From: an uncultured Streptococcus sp.
Lineage (GTDB): Bacteria; Bacillota; Bacilli; Lactobacillales; Streptococcaceae
DNA: 18,086 bases
Reading direction: 5' to 3'
Assembly: GCA_902480035.1 (NCBI GenBank)
Contig: CABSRC010000019.1
Coordinates: 1 to 18,086 of the forward strand
In this document: piece by piece, positions 6,175 through 14,498 of the stretch
How positions within the stretch are numbered: the stretch's first letter is position 1
How the letters are laid out: each line of letters begins with the position of its first letter
The notes under the pieces: model-generated
What the model was told of the DNA's origin: nothing
What the model saw: only the letters and a program-made list of their open reading frames with translations
The model's database searches: none
Position numbers and translations under genes: made by a program

Positions 6175-7398
6175 ATGAATAAAAAAGCTGTCGTGTTTTC
6201 AGCGGATCTATCTTATATGGAAAAGTTGGAAACCGCTATGAAGTCACTGTGTGCCCATCAGGACCAGTTAAAAATTTATGTCTTGAATGAAGATCTACCA
6301 ACTGAGTGGTTTACTATCATGAATCAGCGCTTGCGCCAGTTGGATTCAGAGGTGATCAATTGTCGGATGTCTCCCGAGCAATTCCAATCCTTCTCGCTTC
6401 CAAGTGACCATATTCACTATGCGACCTATTTCCGTTACGCTATTCCAGAGTTTGTGGAGGAAGAACGGATCCTCTATCTGGATTGTGACATGATCTTTAC
6501 ACAGGATTTATCGCCTTTATTTGAGGTCGATCTAAAAGGTTATGGACTGGGCGCGGTGGTAGATAAGCCAACGACGATAGATGGATTTAATGCTGGGCTT
6601 TTGGTGATTGATAAGACTTGGTGGCAAGAGCACCAAGTGACAGAGGCTCTTTTTGACCTCACTCGCGAGCACCATCAGCATGTTTATGGAGATCAAGGGA
6701 TTTTAAATATGTATTTCAAAGATGCTTGGTATCCATTGCCTTGGACTTATAATCTACAAGTAGGATCTGATAAGGACCAGTACCTCTATGGGGACTTGGA
6801 CTGGTATGAGGCCTTTCAAGGGATTCCTGCGGTCATTCATTACACCTCTCATAATAAACCATGGACCTCTAAACGTTTCAATCGTTTCCGTGAATTATGG
6901 TGGTTTTACTATGCCCTCTCTTGGGAGGAAATTTTGCTTCGAAAACCGATTTTAAAGCAAACCTATCAAGACTTAGTGGGAGAATTTCCTTATCATGCTG
7001 CCATTTATACCCATACAGCAGATATCCACGAGTTGGAGACGTTGTTAAAAGAGTTGCCAGACGTAGCGATTCATGTCCTTGCCCATAGCCATTTTGGTTT
7101 TAACTTGGTGCAATTGGAACGCTACCCCAACCTCTTTCTTTATCCCTCTTTTGATCCCTTGACCAGTCGAAAAGTCCTAGAAAAATTGGATTTTTATCTG
7201 GATATCAATCCCTATGATGAGGTCGATCAGATCACGCAAACGATCAGCCAACAAGGCGTCCCTATTTTTTCTTTTGAGGGAACCAATCATGTGCAGAATG
7301 GTGAGAATCAGGTGTTTAGGGATGATCAGGTGCAGGATATGGTGACAGCGATTCGCGATTATTTAAAGAGAAATGAGAAGAAGTATGGAAGCAAATGA
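6175..7398 (+). CDS. GT8 glycosyltransferase with GtfB-like C-terminal domain
   Basis: A 407-residue protein in two parts. Residues 1-250 are a GT8 (GT-A fold, retaining) glycosyltransferase: the metal-binding DxD is Asp103-Cys104-Asp105 in LYLDCDMIF, followed by FNAGLLVID (138-146), GDQGILN (172-178) and HYTSHNKPW (222-230). The family transfers glucose or galactose from UDP-sugar. Residues about 270-400 are not part of GT8. They read like the C-terminal half of the GtfB-like protein encoded two genes downstream: ERYPNLFLYPSF (315-326) and LEKLDFYLDINPYDEV (335-350) match ARPNVRLYPGIS and LARCSIYLDCNQGEEV there. There is no signal peptide or membrane segment, so it is cytoplasmic. It is the first gene of a four-gene operon. 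Likely role is elongation of a protein-linked glycan; this is an inference. Confidence 0.88.
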   Translation: MNKKAVVFSADLSYMEKLETAMKSLCAHQDQLKIYVLNEDLPTEWFTIMNQRLRQLDSEVINCRMSPEQFQSFSLPSDHIHYATYFRYAIPEFVEEERILYLDCDMIFTQDLSPLFEVDLKGYGLGAVVDKPTTIDGFNAGLLVIDKTWWQEHQVTEALFDLTREHHQHVYGDQGILNMYFKDAWYPLPWTYNLQVGSDKDQYLYGDLDWYEAFQGIPAVIHYTSHNKPWTSKRFNRFRELWWFYYALSWEEILLRKPILKQTYQDLVGEFPYHAAIYTHTADIHELETLLKELPDVAIHVLAHSHFGFNLVQLERYPNLFLYPSFDPLTSRKVLEKLDFYLDINPYDEVDQITQTISQQGVPIFSFEGTNHVQNGENQVFRDDQVQDMVTAIRDYLKRNEKKYGSK

Positions 7399-8272
7399 AG
7401 TAGTCAGTATCATCATTCCTATTTATAACGTAGAAGCTTATTTGAGGCAATGTTTGGAAACGGTTATCCATCAGACTTACCCGAATTTAGAGATCATATT
7501 GGTCAATGATGGTTCGCCAGACCAGTCAGAAGAGATCTGTAAAGAATTTTTTAGGAAGGATGCGCGCATCCGCTACGTTCGCCAAGAAAATGGGGGCTTA
7601 TCTGCTGCCCGTAATACAGGGATTGAGCTAGCGACTGGGGATTACATCACCTTTATTGATCCAGATGACTGGGTGACGGAGGACTATGTAGAAGTGCTCT
7701 ATCGCCAACTGAAGAAGTATGATGCGGATGTCTCGGTAGCCAACTATAACCTCTATGATGACAGTAGTAGCAAATACTTGATCAAGGTAACAGACGACGA
7801 TTATTCAGAGACTCTTTATGAGGGACGCGAGATCATGGACCACGATGCCATCCAGGAGACTAGAGATATGGCCTGGGCTTGTGCCATGATGAAGCTCTAT
7901 AAGCGTAGCTTATTTGAAGGGCTTCGTTTTCCGGTCGGAAAAAATGTCGAGGACAACTTCCTCATGTACAAGCTCTTCTTAAAAGCCCATCGGGTGGTTC
8001 ATACAGAGAAATGTATTTATTGGTATCGCGTGGGCCGTGCAGATACTCTGTCCCAGGTTTGGACAGAAAAGCGAGTCGTCGATGAGATGGAAGCTAAGCA
8101 CGAGAAGTTGGCTCTACTAGGGATGTTGGGCTATGATTTGACCTGGCATCGCTATATCTACAAAACGCGCTTGAAACGGGCCCTTGAAAAATTAGAGGAA
8201 GCAGGCTTGCAAGGGTCAGAAACCTATGAGCGCGTGGTGACCAACCTCCGTTTTATTGAAACGATGGACTAA
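7373..8272 (+). CDS. GT2 family glycosyltransferase
   Basis: A 299-residue inverting GT-A enzyme. It shows the GT2 start VSIIIPIYNVEAYL (11-24), the nucleotide loop VNDGSPDQS (44-52), NGGLSAARNTG (73-83), the metal-binding DPDD (96-99) and the acidic VEDN (192-195), then YWYR near the base region. It resembles the capsule, polysaccharide or adhesin-glycan GT2 enzymes of streptococci; donor and acceptor sugars cannot be told. It overlaps the GT8 gene by 26 bases from this ATG. An in-frame ATG at 7385 (overlap 14 bases, 295 residues, beginning MEANEVV) is at least as likely, because it starts just before the fold and follows GAGAAGAAG. The overlap implies translational coupling. Confidence 0.88.
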   Translation: MRRSMEANEVVSIIIPIYNVEAYLRQCLETVIHQTYPNLEIILVNDGSPDQSEEICKEFFRKDARIRYVRQENGGLSAARNTGIELATGDYITFIDPDDWVTEDYVEVLYRQLKKYDADVSVANYNLYDDSSSKYLIKVTDDDYSETLYEGREIMDHDAIQETRDMAWACAMMKLYKRSLFEGLRFPVGKNVEDNFLMYKLFLKAHRVVHTEKCIYWYRVGRADTLSQVWTEKRVVDEMEAKHEKLALLGMLGYDLTWHRYIYKTRLKRALEKLEEAGLQGSETYERVVTNLRFIETMD

Positions 8273-8298
8273 CCCCTTATTGATGAGAAAGGATTAGC

Positions 8299-9579
8299 AT
8301 GTTCATTATTGCATCAGAGCAGACCAGAGAGCTGGATCGTTTGCAAAAATACTTGGACAAACTTGGCCAGCCCTACCGGGTATTTGTGACCAATCTGGAA
8401 ACAGATTTGGACCAACAGACAGAGAGTCTTGCGACCTTTTTTACCCAAAAAGACCCGGCATCAAAAGTTGGGCAACCATTATTTTTCAATGATCTAGAAG
8501 TTCCAGAATTATGGGAATGTTGGACGCTAGGGATCACGACCTATCTTTTTGATGGTGAGGAACGTCGTGCCAACGTGGTTTTGCGAGAGGATATTTTGTC
8601 ACGAACGGTTGACAGAGTGGAATGGTTTGGTCAGGGAGAAGAGATCGTATCCATTGATGTCTACAACCGCTATGGCTGGAGAAGCAAGCAAAGTCTCCTT
8701 ACTGATGCTGGTCAACCTTATTTAGACATTTATTTGAACCGTCAGCAAGAAGAAGTCCTGCTTCATTATATTTCGCAAGGGATCTTTTTGCATCAACCCC
8801 CTAAAGGACGGGATCATCTGTATGCCAATAAAGAAGAGCTTCAAAAAGCTGTTCTGAAACAAGTCTTGCCGGAAGATGAAGCCATTCTTTTGATAGATCA
8901 GAGCTTGCTAGCTTTTGTGAAAGAGATACCAAAGGAGCGACTAGCCTACTGTGCTCGTGAAGCTCATGCTCTAGATGAGATCAAAGAGCATGTTGGCCAG
9001 ATTTTGTTGGTAGAAGATATTTTGAGTGAGAAAAAAGACGGAATCACGGCTCTGTCGGGGCTAGTAGATGTGGAGCAGGAAAGTTTTCAACCAGAAGCTC
9101 TGGTCATGACGGCTTCTCAAGAGGTCGAAGGCTTATCTAGCCTAGTCCATCAGTTCCCACAAGTGACCTTTCATATTGCAGCCTTAACGGCCATGGGTCC
9201 GAAATTAACAGATTTAGCGGCTCGACCAAATGTACGCCTCTATCCAGGGATTTCGCTGGGAAATTATGAGAGTTTATTAGCTAGATGTTCTATTTATCTG
9301 GATTGCAACCAAGGGGAAGAAGTGATGAACAGTAGTATACGTGCTCTTGAAAATGGGCTAGTCTTGTTTGGTTTAAAGAGCACGGTGCACCAGGAAGCCT
9401 ATAAAGAATTGAGCACGATTACCGATACAGTCGAAGAAATGAAACAGCAACTAGAAATATTGCTCCAGCATCCAGAGGCCTTCAAAGAAATGTTAAGAGA
9501 GCAAGTGCGGATCTTGGAACTGCCAGAAAAAGATGCTCTGAAAGAGATCTTTAAGCGATTAGAGGGAGGAACAGCATGA
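8299..9579 (+). CDS. GtfB-like accessory subunit of a protein O-GlcNAc transferase
   Basis: A 426-residue protein that reads like GtfB/Gtf2, the non-catalytic partner that stabilises GtfA and binds the acceptor adhesin. Family hallmarks are QPLFFNDLEVPELWE (59-73), the beta-rich segment VDRVEWFGQGEEIVSIDVYNR (about 104-124) with FDGEERR before it, and in the C-terminal GT-B half FHIAALTAMGPKLTDL (291-306), YPGISLGNYESLL (315-327) and IYLDCNQGEEV (332-342). It lacks the EX7E catalytic motif, as expected for GtfB. Start ATG with AAAGGA (8288-8293), 26 bases after the GT2 stop. Its stop overlaps the start of the GtfA-like gene (ATGA). In accessory Sec loci gtfA usually precedes gtfB; here the order is reversed. 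Family call fairly confident; target protein unknown. Confidence 0.82.
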   Translation: MFIIASEQTRELDRLQKYLDKLGQPYRVFVTNLETDLDQQTESLATFFTQKDPASKVGQPLFFNDLEVPELWECWTLGITTYLFDGEERRANVVLREDILSRTVDRVEWFGQGEEIVSIDVYNRYGWRSKQSLLTDAGQPYLDIYLNRQQEEVLLHYISQGIFLHQPPKGRDHLYANKEELQKAVLKQVLPEDEAILLIDQSLLAFVKEIPKERLAYCAREAHALDEIKEHVGQILLVEDILSEKKDGITALSGLVDVEQESFQPEALVMTASQEVEGLSSLVHQFPQVTFHIAALTAMGPKLTDLAARPNVRLYPGISLGNYESLLARCSIYLDCNQGEEVMNSSIRALENGLVLFGLKSTVHQEAYKELSTITDTVEEMKQQLEILLQHPEAFKEMLREQVRILELPEKDALKEIFKRLEGGTA

Positions 9580-11069
9580 CCATTTATACCTTTAATCTAT
9601 TAGTGGGATTTGAACCCAATGGGGTCGATGTTGCACAAGCCTCTCGGGCAAAGATGCTCCGGAGTCTAGGAGCGACAGCGAAGTTTGTCTTTACCACTTG
9701 GCCCACTCCAGAAAAATTGGCCTATTACCTCTCTTTGGGGCATCGGGATGAGGAGTTGCTTTTTGCTCATTTAGCTTTTTCAGATCAACAGACTACAGTC
9801 CCTCAAAAGACGGTGGGGGCCTTGCAAATGGAGTTTCAACTGACTCGTCTAGATGTTGTTGAAAAAACAGAAGAAGCTATTCGCTATCAATTTGCGGATA
9901 GAAACGCACTGACCTTTCATCTGGACCCCTATCATCCAGACTGTGTCCGCTATGTGGATTATCTTTTATCTGGAAATATGATCAAGCGAGAGTATTATGG
10001 AGCTTGTAAACTTGCTACAGAGTATTTTCAGTATGGTAGTGTTCTCAGACGGACCTATCACAATCAAGATGGAAGTATCGCCTTTGAAGAATTGAAGTTA
10101 GGTGGAAGCTGGCTCTATAAACTGGGGCCTGAGATTTTGACCAACCATACAGAAGTGATGAGGCGTTTTCTGTCGAAACTTTCGCTCAAAGAAGGGGATC
10201 TGATTCTGCTTGATCGGGCTTCGCGCATGGATTTTGCCCGCCCTTTGTTGGAGAAAGATAATCCTTCCAAGCTCGCCATGGTGTTTCATTCGGAGCATGA
10301 ATTTGAAAATGGCCATCTCAACTATGAGTACTATTATGTGTTCAAGTATGCCAAACGCTTCGATTACTTCATCACGGCGACGGAACTTCAAAAAGAAGTC
10401 TTGGAGCAGACACTTGCCAAACAAGGATGCCAAGGAATTCCGATCTATAGTATTCCAGTGGGGCATCTAGAAGAATTGACGGAATCACAAGGAGATCGAC
10501 CTCCCTTTAGTGTGATCACAGCTTCCCGTTTGGATCCAAGAAAACGCATCGATTTGGCCATTCGAGTAGTGGCTCAAGCACAGAAACGACTCCCAGCCCT
10601 TCAGCTTGATATTTATGGGAAAGGTGGCGAAGCGGACAACTTGCGACACCTGATTCAGGAGCTTGAAGCGCAAGACTTTATTCATCTACGTGGTCATGCG
10701 GATCTTAAGCAGATTTATCCTTGCTACCAAGCCTACCTCACCACTTCTCAGTGGGAGACCTTTGGATTGACCTTGATGGAGGCGGCTGGAGCAGGGTTAG
10801 CCTTGCTCGGCTTTGATGCTCGTTATGGCAATCCAACTTTTATAAAAGAGGGTGAAAATGGCTTTTTGGTACCTTATAGCGAGACAGTGCCCGAAGAACA
10901 ATTGGTCAAAGAGTTGGCAGACAAGCTGGTCCAGCTCTTTGAAAGTGACCTTGCACCATTTCATCAGGCTTCTTATGACTTGGCTTCTTGCTACCTCGCA
11001 TCTCATGTCCAGAAACTCTGGAAAGAAACTCTAATAGAGATGGGACAATTAGGCGAAAAAGCAATATAA
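9576..11069 (+). CDS. GtfA-like glycosyltransferase (GT4), probable protein O-GlcNAc transferase
   Basis: A 497-residue GT-B enzyme with the build of GtfA/Gtf1. The N-terminal Rossmann half starts MTIYTFNLLVGFEPNGVDVAQ, echoing the GtfA start with its Gly-rich nucleotide loop. It is interrupted by the beta-meander insertion (about 85-185) that in GtfA carries the GtfB and acceptor interaction. The C-terminal half shows ITASRLDPRKRID (314-326, with Arg318 and Lys323), DIYGKGGE (345-352), LRGHADL (371-377) and the retaining GT4 EX7E motif Glu394-Glu402 in WETFGLTLME. It should transfer GlcNAc from UDP-GlcNAc to Ser/Thr of an adhesin together with its partner. A TarM-like teichoic acid transferase is the alternative, but the GtfB-like neighbour argues for protein glycosylation. 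GGGAGGA lies just before the start. Confidence 0.85.
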   Translation: MTIYTFNLLVGFEPNGVDVAQASRAKMLRSLGATAKFVFTTWPTPEKLAYYLSLGHRDEELLFAHLAFSDQQTTVPQKTVGALQMEFQLTRLDVVEKTEEAIRYQFADRNALTFHLDPYHPDCVRYVDYLLSGNMIKREYYGACKLATEYFQYGSVLRRTYHNQDGSIAFEELKLGGSWLYKLGPEILTNHTEVMRRFLSKLSLKEGDLILLDRASRMDFARPLLEKDNPSKLAMVFHSEHEFENGHLNYEYYYVFKYAKRFDYFITATELQKEVLEQTLAKQGCQGIPIYSIPVGHLEELTESQGDRPPFSVITASRLDPRKRIDLAIRVVAQAQKRLPALQLDIYGKGGEADNLRHLIQELEAQDFIHLRGHADLKQIYPCYQAYLTTSQWETFGLTLMEAAGAGLALLGFDARYGNPTFIKEGENGFLVPYSETVPEEQLVKELADKLVQLFESDLAPFHQASYDLASCYLASHVQKLWKETLIEMGQLGEKAI

Positions 11070-11076
11070 AATGAAG

Positions 11077-11111
11077 AATCTGTAGCGACAAAAAAGTCCT
11101 ACAGATTTTTT
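11077..11111 (+). terminator. Terminator of the glycosyltransferase operon
   Basis: AATCTGTAG (11077-11085) pairs perfectly with CTACAGATT (11099-11107), with an inner GAC/GTC pair across one bulged C, followed by a run of T (11106-11111). It closes the operon on the right before the gatCAB promoter. Confidence 0.88.
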
Positions 11112-11138
11112 CTAAGGCAAGCAAATTGAGCTAAATTA

Positions 11139-11147
11139 TGGTAAAAT
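11139..11147 (+). promoter_or_regulatory. gatCAB promoter, extended -10
   Basis: TGG-TAAAAT (TAAAAT at 11142-11147). No good -35 is present at 16-18 bases. The spacing to the gatC ATG (11189) is 41 bases. Confidence 0.5.
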
Positions 11148-11188
11148 AGAGGGTATTGAAAAATCATCAATTCACGAAAGGAAGCAAG

Positions 11189-11491
11189 ATGAAAATTACG
11201 CAAGAAGAGGTAACCCACGTTGCCAATCTTTCAAAATTGAAATTCTCTCCAGAAGAGACAGCTGAGTTTGCGACAACCTTGTCGAAGATTGTCGACATGG
11301 TGGAATTGTTGGAAGAAGTGGACACAACCGGTGTAGCCCCAACAACGACTATGGCTGATCGTAAGACCGTATTGCGTCCGGATGTTGCTGAAAAAGGGAC
11401 AGACCGTGACCGCTTGTTTAAAAATGTACCTGAAAAAGATAACTACTACATCAAGGTGCCAGCTATCCTAGAAGATGGAGGAGATGCCTAA
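11189..11491 (+). CDS. gatC: Glu/Asp-tRNA amidotransferase subunit C
   Basis: A 100-residue protein, the normal GatC length. It starts MKITQEEVTHVANLSKLKF and ends in the extended segment NVPEKDNYYIKVPAIL (about 80-95) that wraps between GatA and GatB. GatC holds the GatCAB heterotrimer together; the complex amidates misacylated Glu-tRNA(Gln), and Asp-tRNA(Asn) where present. The ATG at 11189 was chosen over an upstream in-frame TTG (11156) because AAAGGAAG (11178-11185) lies just before it and because the TTG reading would add an unconserved 11-residue leader. The stop overlaps gatA as TAATG. Confidence 0.96.
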   Translation: MKITQEEVTHVANLSKLKFSPEETAEFATTLSKIVDMVELLEEVDTTGVAPTTTMADRKTVLRPDVAEKGTDRDRLFKNVPEKDNYYIKVPAILEDGGDA

Positions 11492-12957
11492 TGTCATTCA
11501 ACCATAAAACCATTGAAGAGTTGCACGACCTCCTTGTCTCTAAGGAAATTTCAGCAACCGAATTGACTCAAGCGACACTTGACGATATCAAGGCGCGTGA
11601 AGAAGCAGTCAATGCATTTGTGACGGTGGCTGAAGAAGCGGCCCTTGCACAAGCCAAGGCCATTGATGAAAAAGGAATCGATGCAGATAATCTTCTATCA
11701 GGGATTCCATTGGCAGTGAAAGATAACATCTCTACTGACGGCATCTTGACCACTGCGGCATCAAAAATGCTCTATAACTATGAGCCTATCTTTGATGCGA
11801 CAGCAGTTGCTAACGCCAAAGCTAAAGACATGATTGTTGTCGGAAAAACCAACATGGATGAATTTGCCATGGGTGGGTCTGGTGAGACTTCTTACTATGG
11901 GCCAACCAAGAATGCTTGGGACCATAGCAAGGTGCCTGGTGGATCTTCAAGTGGTTCGGCAGCTTCTGTCGCTTCAGGACAAGTCCGTTTGTCTCTTGGT
12001 TCAGATACAGGTGGTTCTATCCGCCAGCCTGCTGCCTTCAACGGGATTGTTGGTCTCAAACCAACTTATGGAACGGTTTCACGTTTTGGTCTCATTGCCT
12101 TTGGTAGCTCACTCGACCAAATTGGACCGTTTGCTCCAACCGTTAAGGAAAATGCGCAATTGCTTAATGTGATTGCCAGTGCAGATGCCAAAGATTCAAC
12201 TTCTGCACCTGTTCGTGTAGCAGACTTTACTTCTAAGATTGGTCAAGACATCAAAGGCATGAAGATTGCCCTTCCTAAGGAATACCTAGGGGAAGGAATT
12301 GACCCAGAAGTCAAAGAAACGATTCTTAATGCAGCTAAGCACTTTGAAAAATTGGGAGCAACTGTCGAAGAAGTCAGCCTGCCTCATTCTAAATACGGGG
12401 TTGCCGTTTACTACATCATTGCTTCGTCTGAAGCTTCATCAAACTTGCAACGTTTTGACGGGATTCGTTATGGTTTCCGTGCGGAAGATGCTAAGAACTT
12501 GGATGATATCTACGTGAACACTCGTAGCCAAGGCTTTGGTGATGAAGTCAAACGTCGGATTATGCTGGGAACCTTCAGTTTGTCATCTGGTTACTACGAT
12601 GCTTACTACAAGAAAGCCGGACAAGTTCGTACCCTCATTATCCAAGACTTCGAAAAAGTCTTTGCGGATTACGACCTCATCCTTGGTCCTACAGCTCCAA
12701 GCGTGGCCTTTGATTTGGATTCGCTTAACCATGATCCGGTTGCCATGTACTTGGCGGACCTCTTGACCATTCCAGTTAACTTGGCAGGTCTTCCAGGGAT
12801 TTCGATTCCTGCAGGTTTTGCTCAAGGTCTTCCAGTTGGTTTGCAGTTGATTGGTCCGAAGTATTCGGAAGAGACCATCTACCAAGCTGCAGCTGCCTTT
12901 GAAGCAACAACGGATTATCACAAGCAACAACCCCTTATTTTCGGAGGTGACAATTAA
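11491..12957 (+). CDS. gatA: Glu/Asp-tRNA amidotransferase subunit A (amidase)
   Basis: A 488-residue amidase-signature enzyme that releases ammonia from glutamine for GatB. The Ser-cisSer-Lys triad is visible as Lys77 (PLAVKDNIS), Ser152 at the start of the GSSSGSAA loop, and Ser176 (SDTGGSIRQP), each two residues below the S. aureus numbering as I recall it. The long signature block spans about 150-205, and the C-terminal PAGFAQGLPVGLQLIG closes the domain. Gene start and stop both overlap their neighbours by one base (TAATG), so the three Gat subunits should be made in step. Codon use is strongly biased to preferred codons (GGT, CGT, AAC), unlike the glycosyltransferase genes before it. 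Confidence 0.98.
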   Translation: MSFNHKTIEELHDLLVSKEISATELTQATLDDIKAREEAVNAFVTVAEEAALAQAKAIDEKGIDADNLLSGIPLAVKDNISTDGILTTAASKMLYNYEPIFDATAVANAKAKDMIVVGKTNMDEFAMGGSGETSYYGPTKNAWDHSKVPGGSSSGSAASVASGQVRLSLGSDTGGSIRQPAAFNGIVGLKPTYGTVSRFGLIAFGSSLDQIGPFAPTVKENAQLLNVIASADAKDSTSAPVRVADFTSKIGQDIKGMKIALPKEYLGEGIDPEVKETILNAAKHFEKLGATVEEVSLPHSKYGVAVYYIIASSEASSNLQRFDGIRYGFRAEDAKNLDDIYVNTRSQGFGDEVKRRIMLGTFSLSSGYYDAYYKKAGQVRTLIIQDFEKVFADYDLILGPTAPSVAFDLDSLNHDPVAMYLADLLTIPVNLAGLPGISIPAGFAQGLPVGLQLIGPKYSEETIYQAAAAFEATTDYHKQQPLIFGGDN

Positions 12958-14399
12958 TGAACTTTGAAACAGTCATCGGACTTGAAGTCCACGTTGAATT
13001 GAATACAAACTCAAAAATTTTCTCACCAACCTCTGCCCACTTTGGGAACGAGCAAAATGCCAATACCAATGTGATCGACTGGTCTTTCCCAGGGGTGCTT
13101 CCTGTCTTGAACAAGGGTGTTGTGGACGCTGGGATCAAGGCTGCTTTGGCCCTGAATATGGATATCCACCAGCACATGCACTTTGACCGTAAGAACTATT
13201 TCTACCCTGATAATCCAAAAGCTTACCAAATTTCGCAATTTGATGAGCCAATCGGATACAACGGTTGGATTGAAGTGCAATTGGAAGACGGCTCAACCAA
13301 GAAAATCGGGATTGAACGGGCCCACTTGGAAGAAGATGCTGGTAAGAACACCCACGGAACAGATGGCTTCTCTTATGTAGACCTCAACCGTCAAGGAGTT
13401 CCATTGATTGAGATCGTATCTGAAGCAGACATGCGTTCTCCAGAAGAAGCCTACGCCTACTTGACAGCTTTGAAAGAAGTCATCCAATACACTGGCATTT
13501 CTGACGTCAAGATGGAAGAAGGATCGATGCGGGTGGATGCCAACATTTCTCTTCGCCCCTACGGTCAAGAGGAATTTGGTACCAAGACGGAGTTGAAGAA
13601 CTTGAACTCTTTCTCCAACGTCCGTAAAGGTCTTGAATACGAAGTGGAGCGTCAAGCGAAAATCTTGCGTTCAGGTGGTGTCATTCGTCAAGAAACACGC
13701 CGTTATGATGAAGCCAACAAGAGCACGATCCTTATGCGTGTCAAAGAAGGAGCAGCGGATTACCGTTACTTCCCAGAACCAGACCTTCCATTGTTTGAAA
13801 TCTCAGATGAGTGGATTGAGGAAATGCGCACGGAGTTGCCAGAGTTTCCAAAAGACCGCCGTGCTCGCTATGTGGCAGAGCTTGGCTTGTCTGACTATGA
13901 TGCCAGCCAATTGACAGCGACGAAAGTCACTTCTGACTTCTTTGAAGCAGCCGTAGCCCTTGGTGGAGATGCCAAGCAAGTGTCTAACTGGCTCCAAGGT
14001 GAAGTGGCGCAATTCATGAATGCAGAAGGTAAAACGCTGGAACAAATCCAATTAACACCAGAAAACTTAGTAGAAATGATTGCCATCATCGAAGATGGAA
14101 CCATCTCTTCTAAGATTGCCAAGAAAGTCTTCGTTCATTTGGCGAAAAACGGTGGCGGTGCGCGTGAATACGTCGAAAAAGCCGGATTGGTACAGATTTC
14201 AGACCCTGAAGTCTTGATTCCAATCATCCACCAAGTCTTCGCAGACAATGAAGCAGCCGTAGCCGACTTCAAGTCAGGGAAACGGAATGCGGACAAGGCC
14301 TTCACAGGCTTCCTCATGAAAGCAACCAAAGGCCAAGCTAACCCACAAGTAGCCCTCAAGTTACTTGCTCAAGAATTGGCGAAGTTGAAAGAAGATTGA
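12957..14399 (+). CDS. gatB: Glu/Asp-tRNA amidotransferase subunit B
   Basis: A 480-residue tRNA-binding subunit that phosphorylates the gamma-carboxyl of the misacylated tRNA with ATP and then amidates it using ammonia channelled from GatA. Typical landmarks are the start TVIGLEVHVELNT, the FDRKNYFYPDNPKAYQISQ block (about 75-93), KNLNSF (about 217-222), and PDLPLFEIS before the helical linker. The C-terminal YqeY-like tail domain (about 330-478) includes AKKVFVHLAKNGG and ends in NADKAFTGFLMKATKGQANP. Length and domain order are normal. Final gene of gatCAB, followed by a terminator. Confidence 0.98.
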   Translation: MNFETVIGLEVHVELNTNSKIFSPTSAHFGNEQNANTNVIDWSFPGVLPVLNKGVVDAGIKAALALNMDIHQHMHFDRKNYFYPDNPKAYQISQFDEPIGYNGWIEVQLEDGSTKKIGIERAHLEEDAGKNTHGTDGFSYVDLNRQGVPLIEIVSEADMRSPEEAYAYLTALKEVIQYTGISDVKMEEGSMRVDANISLRPYGQEEFGTKTELKNLNSFSNVRKGLEYEVERQAKILRSGGVIRQETRRYDEANKSTILMRVKEGAADYRYFPEPDLPLFEISDEWIEEMRTELPEFPKDRRARYVAELGLSDYDASQLTATKVTSDFFEAAVALGGDAKQVSNWLQGEVAQFMNAEGKTLEQIQLTPENLVEMIAIIEDGTISSKIAKKVFVHLAKNGGGAREYVEKAGLVQISDPEVLIPIIHQVFADNEAAVADFKSGKRNADKAFTGFLMKATKGQANPQVALKLLAQELAKLKED

Positions 14400-14408
14400 T
14401 AGAAAAAG

Positions 14409-14431
14409 AACCAGCCGAGAGGTTGGTTTTT
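14409..14431 (+). terminator. gatCAB terminator
   Basis: AACCAGCC (14409-14416), loop GAGA, GGTTGGTT (14421-14428, one G-U pair), then a short T tract to 14431. It begins 9 bases after the gatB stop. Confidence 0.8.
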
Positions 14432-14447
14432 ACTATCCATAAAATTG

Positions 14448-14456
14448 TGTTAGAAT
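14448..14456 (+). promoter_or_regulatory. Extended -10 for the small membrane protein gene
   Basis: TGT-TAGAAT (TAGAAT at 14451-14456); the sequence at the -35 position (TTTTAC) is poor. A strong AGGAGGAG ribosome site follows at 14487-14494. Confidence 0.5.
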
Positions 14457-14498
14457 AGGAAAGACCATTACATATCAACTATCATTAGGAGGAGTCAC

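Noticed and set aside
11156..11188. Upstream TTG start for gatC
   Set aside because: The extra 11 residues are not part of GatC, and AAAGGAAG stands directly before the ATG at 11189.
13293..14359. Several minus-strand open frames across gatB
   Set aside because: They lie antisense to an intact, strongly biased gatB frame, with no Shine-Dalgarno and no family resemblance.
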